Below are positions 1 to 6,460 of a DNA stretch of 9,800 bases, in pieces. The notes beneath the pieces are model-generated. The model had not been told where the DNA came from and did not search any database. It saw only the letters and a list, made by a program, of their open reading frames with translations. The DNA lies in the NCBI GenBank assembly GCA_003105285.1, contig PQAN01000162.1:7003-16802 (forward strand), in the 5' to 3' direction. The stretch is from Methylocystaceae bacterium. Its GTDB lineage: Bacteria; Pseudomonadota; Alphaproteobacteria; Rhizobiales; Beijerinckiaceae. The translations under genes were made by a program, and so were the position numbers. Within the stretch, counting starts at the first letter, position 1; the number at the start of each line of letters is the position of its first letter.

Positions 1-72
1 ATATGCGAGGCGCTCGACTGCCAGCCCGGCGACATTCTCGAATATCGCCCGGAAGGCGTCGAAACGAGATAG
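1..72 (+). CDS. XRE-family helix-turn-helix regulator, C-terminal fragment
   Basis: Only the last 23 codons lie in the window; the gene begins before base 1 and ends with TAG at 70-72. The readable tail contains the string CEALDCQPGDILEY followed by a few charged residues. This is the typical end of small Cro/C1-type (YozG-like, HTH_26) DNA-binding proteins of roughly 70-80 residues: the last helix of the domain (CEALDCQPGDIL) and a short C-terminus. Such proteins are cytoplasmic transcription regulators, sometimes encoded beside a membrane-protein partner, which would be outside this window. The target cannot be inferred. The assignment rests on this short motif alone, so the family is likely but the exact gene is unknown. 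The gene converges on the minus-strand gene ending at 247, with a palindromic repeat between them. Confidence 0.72.
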   Translation: MCEALDCQPGDILEYRPEGVETR

Positions 73-123
73 AATTCCGAGGCGAGCCTTCAGAGCGGCC
101 TAAAATTTAGCGGCCCCCGCAGT

Positions 124-233
124 CGTCATTCCCGGGCGGAAGGCCCGACCGGGAATCCAGGTGCAACGACAAGAAATTCTCGCCATTGCGCTGGATTCCC
201 GATCGCTCGCTAAAGCGAGCATCGGGAATGACG
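124..233. repeat. Composite intergenic palindrome (copy A, CGTCATTCCCG type)
   Basis: Outer arms CGTCATTCCCG (124-134) and CGGGAATGACG (223-233) are perfect reverse complements. A second nested pair, GGGAATCCAG (151-160) and CTGGATTCCC (191-200), is also perfect. The left half can instead fold on itself (ATTCCCGG 128-135 with CCGGGAAT 149-156). So can the right half (ATTCCCGAT 195-203 plus GCTCGC 205-210 with GCGAGC 215-220 plus ATCGGGAAT 221-229). The element could therefore form one long stem or two hairpins. Dispersed repeats of this appearance are common between genes in Hyphomicrobiales. It fills most of the gap between two convergent genes and could act as a transcription barrier. No coding potential was seen here or in 73-123. 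Confidence 0.85.
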
Positions 234-246
234 CTTTTGCCGCGAC

Positions 247-990
247 TCACTTCAAGAACACGTAGATGTCGATCTCCAGCCCCTCGTCCTCGCCGGTCTT
301 CAACTCGGTGAGATATTCCTCGATGAACAGGTTCTTGGTGTCGAGACCCTTCTCGTCGAGAAAAGCGGTGATCGCCTCATAGGTCGAGTCGATGTCGTCA
401 TAGGGGCCGCGATGCTGGAATTTGAGCGCCTTGCCGGAGGGCGAAGCGCCGATTTCCACGCCATTCTCCAGCTTGGCCTTGCCGTCCGGAGCCTTGGCGA
501 TGGGAATCATCGCCTCGAAGCGGAAACCATTGTCGTTCGTCTCGGTGAACACCACGAGCGGCCGGCCGGCCGTGGCGAGACCGGCCTTGTCGGTCGCGGC
601 GGCCACCTTGGCGATGGCCTCCGACAGCGTCTTGGCGCCCTCGGTCCAGGTTCCCTGCCCGCGCAGCGTCGCGACGGGCCGCGCGGCGACGTCGATCGTC
701 TGGCTGGCGAGCGACTCGACGGCCGTGTCCGTTCCGGCGCCGGTCTGCGGCTCGTTGAGATCGAGCGTCGGCGGGGGAACCAAGGCGCCGGCGGGAGCCT
801 GCGGCGCGGCCGGAGCGGCCGGGGCCTGCGCCTCCTGCGAGGCCGGCGACGGCGCGGGAGACGAAGCGGGCGAGAGCTTTCTCTCCGCATAGACCCCGCC
901 GACGAGGGCGACGACCGCGAGCGCGGCGAGCCATCGCCAATGGCGCTTCACGCTCTGCCCCAAACCGCTGTCATTATTCGAAGAGCTCAT
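247..990 (-). CDS. Membrane-anchored GyrI-like (AraC effector-binding type) domain protein
   Basis: A 247-residue protein with a short polar N-terminus, one hydrophobic segment at about residues 18-35 (likely a membrane anchor), a Pro/Ala/Ser-rich linker at about 38-75 and a C-terminal globular domain from about 96 to the end. The C-terminal domain looks like the GyrI/AraC_E_bind fold: a TxTWTEGAK-like first part, the FRFEAMIPI strand, the HRGPYDDI motif (residues 193-200) and the FIEEY acidic motif near 222-226. In characterised members this fold binds small molecules and usually sits in transcription factors. Here there is no DNA-binding domain, so the domain would lie beyond the membrane, probably in the periplasm (inference from topology). 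The start at 990 is preceded by a GGAGAGGA ribosome-binding site. The gene is divergent from dapF. Ligand and role are unknown. Confidence 0.8.
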   Translation of the reverse strand: MSSSNNDSGLGQSVKRHWRWLAALAVVALVGGVYAERKLSPASSPAPSPASQEAQAPAAPAAPQAPAGALVPPPTLDLNEPQTGAGTDTAVESLASQTIDVAARPVATLRGQGTWTEGAKTLSEAIAKVAAATDKAGLATAGRPLVVFTETNDNGFRFEAMIPIAKAPDGKAKLENGVEIGASPSGKALKFQHRGPYDDIDSTYEAITAFLDEKGLDTKNLFIEEYLTELKTGEDEGLEIDIYVFLK

Positions 991-1052
991 GCTTTGGTCC
1001 TCTCCGCCCGAGGACGGCGTGTCCGGCCGTGGCGCGTCGCAATCGATTCTTC

Positions 1053-1058
1053 TATATA
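1053..1058. promoter_or_regulatory. Candidate -10 element in the divergent 991-1085 gap
   Basis: TATATA stands out in a GC-rich 95-bp gap between the divergent gene ending its 5' side at 990 and dapF. Being symmetric, it could serve either strand. No convincing -35 hexamer was found at the expected distance on either side, so strand and use are uncertain. If it serves dapF, the longer GTG-started reading frame from 1029 cannot be the coding region. Confidence 0.3.
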
Positions 1059-1085
1059 CGACTGCAACAGGAAATGAACGACTTC

Positions 1086-1952
1086 ATGACCAGTCCGCTC
1101 GACAACCGGCCGATCTTCCGCATGAACGGCGTCGGCAATGAAATTCTGGTGCTCGATCTGCGCGGCGCCGGCGTCGACGTGACGCCTCGGGAAGCGCGCG
1201 CCATCGCGCGGGCCCCGGGGCTCCACTACGACCAGTTGATGGCGCTGCACGAACCGCGCAGCGACGGCGCGCGCGCCTTCATGCGCATCTACAATGCCGA
1301 CGGCTCGCTCTCCAACGCCTGCGGCAATGGGACCCGCTGCGTGGCCTTCATCCTGTCGCAAGCCGGCGAGGGCGACGAGCTCCTGCTCGAGACCGACGCC
1401 GGCCCCATTCGCGCGACGCGCGAGGCGGAGACGGTCTTCACCGTCGACATGGGGCCTCCGCGGCTCCATTGGCGCGAGATTCCACTGGCGAGCGAACAGG
1501 CCGACACGCGCCATGTCGTCCTGACGCCCCCCGTCGCCGGAGCGCCGGGGGAATTCTCGGCCGTCAACATGGGCAATCCGCACGCCGTCTTCTTCGTCGA
1601 CGATCCGCTCGCCGTCGATCTCGCTTCGCTCGGTCCGACGCTCGAACATCATCCGCTGTTTCCCGAACGCGCCAATATCTCCTTCGCGCGCGTCGCCTCG
1701 CACGACGACATTCTGCTGCGCGTCTGGGAGCGCGGGACCGGCGCGACGAAGGCCTGCGGTTCGGCGGCCTGCGCCACTCTGGTCGCGGCGGCGCGCGCCG
1801 GGCTCAGCGCGCGAAAGGCGCGCCTGCGCCTGCCGGGCGGCGATCTCGTCATCTTTTGGCGCGAGGACGACCATGTGCTGATGACCGGTCCCGTCGAGTT
1901 CGAATTCGAGACACGGCTCGATCCGGGCCTGTTCGAGGACGAGGCGGCGTGA
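1086..1952 (+). CDS. dapF: Diaminopimelate epimerase
   Basis: DapF interconverts LL- and meso-2,6-diaminopimelate in the cytoplasm, supplying meso-DAP for lysine and for peptidoglycan. With the start used here the protein has 288 residues, normal for the family. The N-terminal motif is MNGVGNEI (residues 13-20). The two catalytic cysteines are visible as C79 in NACGNGTRC and C224 in KACGSAACA. The NMGNPHAV motif at 161-168 and ERGTGAT at 215-221 are also family hallmarks. The frame is open back to a GTG at 1029, and an ATG also occurs at 1074. I chose ATG 1086 because AGGAA at 1069-1073 abuts the 1074 ATG but lies 12 bases before 1086, and family members begin close to this point. The last four bases overlap the mtaB start, suggesting cotranscription and translational coupling. 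Confidence 0.95.
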   Translation: MTSPLDNRPIFRMNGVGNEILVLDLRGAGVDVTPREARAIARAPGLHYDQLMALHEPRSDGARAFMRIYNADGSLSNACGNGTRCVAFILSQAGEGDELLLETDAGPIRATREAETVFTVDMGPPRLHWREIPLASEQADTRHVVLTPPVAGAPGEFSAVNMGNPHAVFFVDDPLAVDLASLGPTLEHHPLFPERANISFARVASHDDILLRVWERGTGATKACGSAACATLVAAARAGLSARKARLRLPGGDLVIFWREDDHVLMTGPVEFEFETRLDPGLFEDEAA

Positions 1953-3160
1953 GCGCGCGAGTCGAGATCATCACTTTCGGCTGCCGGTTGAACATCGTCG
2001 AATCGGAGGCGATCGCCCGCAGAGCGCGTGACGCTGGAAAGAGCGATCTCGTCGTCGTCAACACCTGCGCCGTGACGGCGGAGGCCCAGCGCCAGGCGCG
2101 CCAGGCGATCCGCAGATTGCATCGCGAGCGGCCGACGGCGGACATTCTCGTCACCGGCTGCGCGGCGCAGATCGATCCCGCAAGCTTTGCGACGATCGAC
2201 GGCGTAACGCGCGTCCTCGGCAATGCGCATAAGGAGAATGTCGCGTCGAGCGCGCCGGAAGACGGCTTCGTCTTCGAGCGCGGCGCGACGCAAAAGGCGG
2301 CGAGCGCCAGCGACGGCCAGACGCGCGCCTTTCTCGCCGTGCAGAACGGTTGCGATCATAGCTGCACCTTCTGCGTCATCCCGCTCGGGCGCGGGCCGTC
2401 GCGCTCGGCGGCGCCCGATGACGTCCTCGCCGAGGCGCGCCGGCTCGTTACGGCCGGCAAAAAGGAGATCGTGCTGACCGGCGTCGATCTGACGAGCTAT
2501 CGGGCCGGCGATTGGACGCTCGGCCGCCTCGCGCGCGAAATCCTGCGCGAAGCGCCCGCGCTCGATCGTCTGCGCCTGTCGTCGATCGACTGCATCGAGG
2601 CCGACGCCGAGCTCCTCGATTGCATGGCGAACGAAGCGCGCCTCGCTCCGCATCTGCATCTGTCGCTGCAATCGGGCGACGATCTCATCTTGAAGCGCAT
2701 GAAGCGCCGCCATTCGCGGCAGGACGCCATCCGCTTCTGCCGCGAATTGCGCGCGGCGCGGCCGGACATCGTTTTCGGCGCCGATTTCATCGCCGGCTTT
2801 CCGACCGAGACGGAAGAGATGTTCGCGCGCACGCTCGATCTCGTCGAGGACTGCGGCCTCACCCATCTTCACGTCTTCCCCTTCTCGCCGCGCCCGGGCG
2901 CGCCGGCCGCGCGAATGCCGCCGGTCGACGGCCGCGTCGTGAAAGAGCGCGCGGCGCGGCTGCGCGCCGCCGGCGACGCGGCGCTCGCACGTCATCTTAC
3001 CGCGCAATGCGGGAAGAGCCTGCGCGTGCTGACCGAGCGCGGCGGACTGGCGCGAGCGGCGGATTTCACGCCGCTGCGCACGCCGGGCGCGGCGGCGGGC
3101 GCGCTACTCGATGTGTTGGTCACGGGGCACGATGGGCGGGCGTTGTTATCCGGCCTTTAG
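1949..3160 (+). CDS. mtaB: tRNA (N6-threonylcarbamoyladenosine(37)-C2)-methylthiotransferase
   Basis: This radical-SAM enzyme adds a methylthio group to t6A at position 37 of ANN-decoding tRNAs, giving ms2t6A. The 403-residue product has the three-part layout of the family. First is an N-terminal MTTase domain with cluster cysteines C12 (FGCRLN), C40 (VNTCAV) and C71 (TGCAAQ). Next is a radical-SAM core with CDHSCTFC (C135, C139, C142) and RGPSRS. Last is a C-terminal TRAM-like segment from about residue 345. The FGCRLN...TGCAAQ pattern and VFPFSPRPGAPA fit MtaB better than MiaB or RimO. The start is GTG at 1949 in a GTGA overlap with the dapF stop. The frame is open further upstream to 1469, but that part lies across dapF and is not family-like. 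In many alphaproteobacteria ftsY follows this pair; here it does not. Confidence 0.93.
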   Translation: MSARVEIITFGCRLNIVESEAIARRARDAGKSDLVVVNTCAVTAEAQRQARQAIRRLHRERPTADILVTGCAAQIDPASFATIDGVTRVLGNAHKENVASSAPEDGFVFERGATQKAASASDGQTRAFLAVQNGCDHSCTFCVIPLGRGPSRSAAPDDVLAEARRLVTAGKKEIVLTGVDLTSYRAGDWTLGRLAREILREAPALDRLRLSSIDCIEADAELLDCMANEARLAPHLHLSLQSGDDLILKRMKRRHSRQDAIRFCRELRAARPDIVFGADFIAGFPTETEEMFARTLDLVEDCGLTHLHVFPFSPRPGAPAARMPPVDGRVVKERAARLRAAGDAALARHLTAQCGKSLRVLTERGGLARAADFTPLRTPGAAAGALLDVLVTGHDGRALLSGL

Positions 3161-3166
3161 GTTACA

Positions 3167-3186
3167 CCCGCTAATGCAGCAGCGGG
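3167..3186. terminator. Weak hairpin between convergent mtaB and lipoprotein genes
   Basis: CCCGCT (3167-3172) pairs with AGCGGG (3181-3186) around an 8-base loop in the 32-bp gap between the two convergent stop codons. There is no clear T-run on either side, so a factor-independent terminator is only a possibility. Confidence 0.25.
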
Positions 3187-3192
3187 GATTCT

Positions 3193-4257
3193 CTACGGCT
3201 GAGTGAGCCCTCTAAGACTGTTAGCGACAGCAAGACCGATTTCGGACGCGAGATGCGAATTTCGGGCGTCTTCGGAAAGTCCTGCCGGGCGTTCGGCGGC
3301 CGCCTTGGACGCGACCGTCGTCTTAATCGGCTTTCCAGTCGAGTCGGATACGATTTGCGCCTTATGCGGGGCGGGAGAAGGCTGCTTAGCCTTTGGTCCA
3401 AAAGTAATAATAAGGTCATGCACGCGGCTTCTGCTGGCTCCAAAAAATGGGGCCCCCGTGTTTGCAGACACGCGGACGAGCTTCCAACTCGGCGTGATGT
3501 TTCCGTCTGAAACGACCTCGAATTTGACTTCGTGAGAAATAACGTTCTGCTTGAAATTCGCTTCCAACACGTCCTTCGCGCCGCTCACGGTCTCGAGAAA
3601 AAGAGCGGCCGAAAGCCATTCCTCTAGTTTCAAATCGCTAGTGATGAGAAGAGATTCGAATTTGGCCGTCGGGCTGGGCGAATCGTGAGCAAACGTGATC
3701 GTCGATCTATCGGCCTCTGTGACCACCTGATCGTTGTATGCACATCTGTGGTATTCCTTGTCTCGCGCCTTGTAGTTATCGATGAGGGTCTGCACATCGA
3801 AATACGCACTTATTTTATCGATACGCTGAGCACGGGAGGAAAATTTCCCACCGAGTCCGAGGGTGTATAGCTGCGATGCCGGAACGGTTATGTTGTTCGG
3901 GAAACGTGTTGTCGCAGGGATCATCGGCGTATTGAACGTAACGCCGGGATTGAGCGAACTGGCTTCATCGACGGTCAGATTGAGTGATAATTGCACGCCC
4001 CAATTATCGAACCACGCAATCTTGCGCTGGTGATGATGGCGCCGGACTGTGCTCTCATCCGCATCGGCCTCTACGAGGCACCCGACCGCATTCTCGACCT
4101 CCAAATATACGCTCTTCGCTATCTCCTTCACCATTTGCCGACTATCGCCTTCCGCTCCCCACGGCTCCTTGAGATCGGGAACAGCGAGACCACAACCGCT
4201 CAATCCGGCGAGCGCGATCATTCCTGATAGAAAGGAAAGGCTGGGAACGAACCTCAT
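3193..4257 (-). CDS. Putative lipoprotein of unknown function, low GC
   Basis: The product has 354 residues with a lipoprotein signal peptide: MRFVPS, a hydrophobic stretch to residue 19 and the lipobox LSGC, so lipidation is expected at C22. Gly at +2 would favour the outer membrane by the E. coli rule. No enzyme motif is evident. The middle is mixed beta-like sequence (about 85-260) with only two further cysteines, C60 and C172. A Pro/Lys-rich spacer follows (about 287-302), then a helical-looking C-terminus ending in EIGLAVANSLRGL. I recall unnamed lipoproteins with similar SDLKLEEWL, SWKLVRVS and DLIITFG motifs in Bradyrhizobium and relatives; this is memory, not a search. GC is visibly lower than in neighbours (a sample line counts 29 of 60 G+C), suggesting acquisition by transfer. 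GAGG five bases before the ATG supports the start at 4257. Confidence 0.75.
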   Translation of the reverse strand: MRFVPSLSFLSGMIALAGLSGCGLAVPDLKEPWGAEGDSRQMVKEIAKSVYLEVENAVGCLVEADADESTVRRHHHQRKIAWFDNWGVQLSLNLTVDEASSLNPGVTFNTPMIPATTRFPNNITVPASQLYTLGLGGKFSSRAQRIDKISAYFDVQTLIDNYKARDKEYHRCAYNDQVVTEADRSTITFAHDSPSPTAKFESLLITSDLKLEEWLSAALFLETVSGAKDVLEANFKQNVISHEVKFEVVSDGNITPSWKLVRVSANTGAPFFGASRSRVHDLIITFGPKAKQPSPAPHKAQIVSDSTGKPIKTTVASKAAAERPAGLSEDARNSHLASEIGLAVANSLRGLTQP

Positions 4258-4299
4258 GTCTGCCTCGAAGGCCTGGAAACTATATCTTAACCATTCAAC

Positions 4300-4315
4300 C
4301 GAATCTTGTGATTCG
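4300..4315. promoter_or_regulatory. Inverted repeat upstream of the lipoprotein gene (proximal)
   Basis: CGAATC (4300-4305) and GATTCG (4310-4315) are perfect reverse complements with a TTGT spacer. The dyad sits 43-58 bases upstream of the lipoprotein start at 4257. An AT-rich stretch at 4279-4286 (TATAGT or GATATA on the minus strand) could be the -10 element. The position would suit an operator, but no binding protein is known. Confidence 0.35.
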
Positions 4316-4329
4316 CGTCAGCGGCAACC

Positions 4330-4347
4330 GAGCAACAATTGTGGCTC
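4330..4347. promoter_or_regulatory. 18-bp loopless dyad upstream of the lipoprotein gene (distal)
   Basis: GAGCAACAATTGTGGCTC is symmetric in eight of its nine base pairs; only the fifth pair from each end (A/G) fails. Having no loop, it is more likely a protein-binding site than an RNA hairpin. It lies 73-90 bases upstream of the lipoprotein start and about 45 bases beyond the dehydrogenase stop. The rest of the 133-bp gap (4258-4390) shows nothing gene-like. Confidence 0.35.
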
Positions 4348-4390
4348 CCGGCCGGATATCCACAGCTTTCAGGCAGGCCGCAGACGATCC

Positions 4391-5578
4391 TCACCTCTTC
4401 CCATAACTCACCCGATACACCGCCCCGTTCTGATCGTCCGTCACCAGCAGCGAGCCGTCCGGCAGTTGCGCGACATCGACGGGGCGGCCGAGATAGCGCG
4501 GCTCGTTCACGTTCCAGCCTTCCGCGAAGGGTTCGCTGACGCCGCCTCTGCCGTCGGCGCCGATCTTCGTGAACATCACCCGCGCGCCGATCGGCATGGC
4601 GCGATCCCATGATCCATGCTGCGCCGAGAAAATGCCGCCGCGATAGGAGGGCGGAAACATCCCGCCCGTATAGAAGATCATGCCGAGATCGGCGGCGTGG
4701 GCGGCCTCTTCGACCTCGGGAAACACCACATCGGCCGGCGGCTCGTCGCGGGCGTATTCACGCGTGCGCACATGGCCGCCGCCATACCACGGAAATCCGA
4801 AGTGCAGCCCGGCCTTCGGCGCGCGGTTGATCTCGCCGGGCGGCGTGTCGTCGCCCATCGAATCGACCTGATTGTCGGTGAACCACAACGTTCCGTCGGC
4901 CGGATTGAAATCCATGCCGACCGAATTGCGAACGCCGCGCGCGAAAACCTCGCGCCGCGAGCCGTCCTGATTCATGCGGATCATGCCGCCCATGCCGATC
5001 TCATCATAGGCGGCGAGCTTCCCGCGCGGCGTGACATTATGCGGCTGGCCGAGCGAGACATAGAGCTTGTCGTCCGGACCGACGCGGCACATGCGCGTCG
5101 AGTGGAACGGGCTCTGCTCGGCGGGGGGAATGAGCTGTCCTCGCGCGACGATGACGCGCGCGTTCCCTTCCCCGAGCTCGCGCCATTTCGTCTCCGCCTC
5201 GGCAAAACTCGAAACGCGGTTCCGCTCGACGACGAACAGCGTTCCGTCCTTGGAAAAGCACAGGCCGTGCGGCATGACGAATTTCATCTGCGCCGCAAGG
5301 ACGTCGACGGAGGCGGCGCGCTCGCCGCCGGGCGTCAGCACGTAAATGCGCTTTTCGTCCGTGCCGACGAAAATCGCTCTGCCCTCCGGCCCCACGGCGA
5401 GGCTGCGGGCGTTCGGCGCCAGAGCATAGAGCGCGATGGCGAAGCCTTCGGGAAGCTTTATGCGCCGCAGAACGGCTTCGATCTTTTTCGCTCGCTCGGG
5501 GTCGCTCGCGAGCGGCTCGGCGTAAGCGGGTCCGCAGAGCAAAAAGGCGGCGGTCGAGATAATGGCTTTTGCGAACAT
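4391..5578 (-). CDS. Exported PQQ-dependent sugar dehydrogenase (sorbosone-dehydrogenase type)
   Basis: The 395-residue product begins with a Sec signal peptide, probably cleaved after AYA at residue 20, placing it in the periplasm. The mature part is a six-bladed propeller of the soluble glucose/sorbosone dehydrogenase (GSDH, YliI-like) family: LPEGF (42-46), MPHGL with H104 as the likely catalytic-histidine equivalent, SLGQPHN, GVRNSVGMDFNPADGTLWFTDN (215-236), QHGSWDR (320-326) and the final LGRPVDVAQLPDG...TDDQNGAVYR blade. Family members oxidise aldoses or related carbohydrates using PQQ and calcium; the substrate here cannot be told. The frame runs 52 codons further upstream, but the start at 5578 is chosen for the signal peptide and a GGGAGAG site in front of it. 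No cytochrome c or PQQ biosynthesis gene is adjacent. It is divergent from the TerC-like gene. Confidence 0.88.
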   Translation of the reverse strand: MFAKAIISTAAFLLCGPAYAEPLASDPERAKKIEAVLRRIKLPEGFAIALYALAPNARSLAVGPEGRAIFVGTDEKRIYVLTPGGERAASVDVLAAQMKFVMPHGLCFSKDGTLFVVERNRVSSFAEAETKWRELGEGNARVIVARGQLIPPAEQSPFHSTRMCRVGPDDKLYVSLGQPHNVTPRGKLAAYDEIGMGGMIRMNQDGSRREVFARGVRNSVGMDFNPADGTLWFTDNQVDSMGDDTPPGEINRAPKAGLHFGFPWYGGGHVRTREYARDEPPADVVFPEVEEAAHAADLGMIFYTGGMFPPSYRGGIFSAQHGSWDRAMPIGARVMFTKIGADGRGGVSEPFAEGWNVNEPRYLGRPVDVAQLPDGSLLVTDDQNGAVYRVSYGKR

Positions 5579-5688
5579 GATCGGGTCTCTCCCGGCCGGA
5601 TTGCGCGCAGCCCCGACGGCTTGGGCGGAGACGATGGGTCCCTTCCGGTCGCTCCCGATTAATGTAGCGCGGCGGCGGCGCGATCCGG

Positions 5689-5694
5689 TATGAT
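5689..5694 (+). promoter_or_regulatory. Candidate -10 element for the TerC-like gene
   Basis: TATGAT matches the -10 consensus well and lies about 45 bases before the ATG at 5740, which would give a short leader. No recognisable -35 hexamer precedes it at 16-18 bases, so confidence is low. A small hairpin, CTCGC-GCTT-GCGAG at 5701-5714, would fall at the transcript start. The minus strand has a TACATT at 5661-5666 that could serve the divergent dehydrogenase gene, equally unproven. Confidence 0.25.
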
Positions 5695-5739
5695 TGGGGT
5701 CTCGCGCTTGCGAGCCTCGTCCTTGGAACGACAAATCTG

Positions 5740-6450
5740 ATGAATGGCGACCAATTTGCCGTCGGTTTCGAAGTCTTCGAGATCATCTGGATCGATATTC
5801 TGCTGTCCGGCGACAACGCCATTCTGATCGCGCTCGCCTGCCACAAGCTTCCACCCAAGCAGCGGCGCTGGGGCATTCTGCTCGGCGCCGGCGGCGGCGT
5901 GGCCTTGCGCATCGCCTTCGCCTTCGTCGTCATCCAGCTCATGGGCATACCCGCGCTGAAGGCGATCGGCGGACTGATGCTGCTCGGCGTAGCGATCAAG
6001 CTGCTCATCGACGAGACCGAGCATCATGTCGCCGCCAAGGAGGATTTATGGGGCGCGGTGCTGGCGATCGTCATGGCCGACGCGGTGATGTCGCTCGACA
6101 ATGTCATCGCCATCGCCGGCGCGGCGCGCGGCTCGATGCCCCTGATCGTCTTCGGCCTGGCCGTGTCGGTGCCGATCGTCGTGTTCGGCGCCGGGCTGCT
6201 GATGCAGGCCTTGTCGCGCTTTCCCATTCTCGTCTGGGCCGGCGCCGGCCTGCTCGGCTGGATCGCCGGCGAACTCATCGCCACCGACTTCGTCTGGGAG
6301 AAGCTCGGCTTCGTCGCGCCGGAGCGTTTCGACCTCGCCTTCTCTTGCGCGGGCGCCGCCCTGGTGCTGATCGCCGGCTGGATCGCCCTACGTCTGGAAG
6401 AAAGAGCGGAAGCGAAACGCAAAGCGGAAGAGAGCGGCCAGACGCCCTGA
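5740..6450 (+). CDS. TerC/YjbE-family integral membrane protein
   Basis: The 236-residue product is almost wholly hydrophobic, with about seven predicted membrane segments. It carries the two duplicated acidic motifs of the TerC superfamily: IDILLSGDNAILIALA (D19, D25) and ADAVMSLDNVIAIAGAA (D114, D120). Residues 91-103 (DETEHHVAAKEDL) form the polar loop between the halves, and the last 20 residues are a charged cytoplasmic tail. Length and the single TerC unit fit the YjbE subgroup. TerC-family proteins are implicated in metal ion export, notably manganese, and in tellurium resistance; here the substrate is inferred only from the family. A GGAACG site lies about nine bases before the ATG. 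The next gene starts ten bases after the stop, so the two are probably cotranscribed. I see no yybP-ykoY manganese riboswitch in the leader. Confidence 0.9.
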   Translation: MNGDQFAVGFEVFEIIWIDILLSGDNAILIALACHKLPPKQRRWGILLGAGGGVALRIAFAFVVIQLMGIPALKAIGGLMLLGVAIKLLIDETEHHVAAKEDLWGAVLAIVMADAVMSLDNVIAIAGAARGSMPLIVFGLAVSVPIVVFGAGLLMQALSRFPILVWAGAGLLGWIAGELIATDFVWEKLGFVAPERFDLAFSCAGAALVLIAGWIALRLEERAEAKRKAEESGQTP

Positions 6451-6460
6451 GGGGGCGGAG

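Noticed and set aside
100..110. Small palindrome CTAAA-A-TTTAG between flanking GCGGC repeats
   Set aside because: It is too short, has no GC stem or T-run, and probably arises by chance next to the larger repeat.
1469..1948. N-terminal extension of mtaB overlapping dapF in another frame
   Set aside because: It is Arg-rich and unlike any MTTase N-terminus. The family start pattern EIITFGCRLN begins right after GTG 1949.
4356..4364. DnaA-box-like ATATCCACA
   Set aside because: It differs from TTATCCACA at one base, stands alone and has no clustered boxes or AT-rich unwinding region. A weaker match near 8817 was dismissed for the same reason.
4616..5662. 348-residue plus-strand open frame across the dehydrogenase gene
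   Set aside because: It is antisense to a gene with a clear signal peptide and family motifs; its composition is that of a complementary-strand shadow.
5579..5739. Possible yybP-ykoY manganese riboswitch before the TerC-like gene
   Set aside because: The known riboswitch often precedes TerC-family genes, but I could not find its paired loops here and the candidate -10 would leave under 50 bases of leader.
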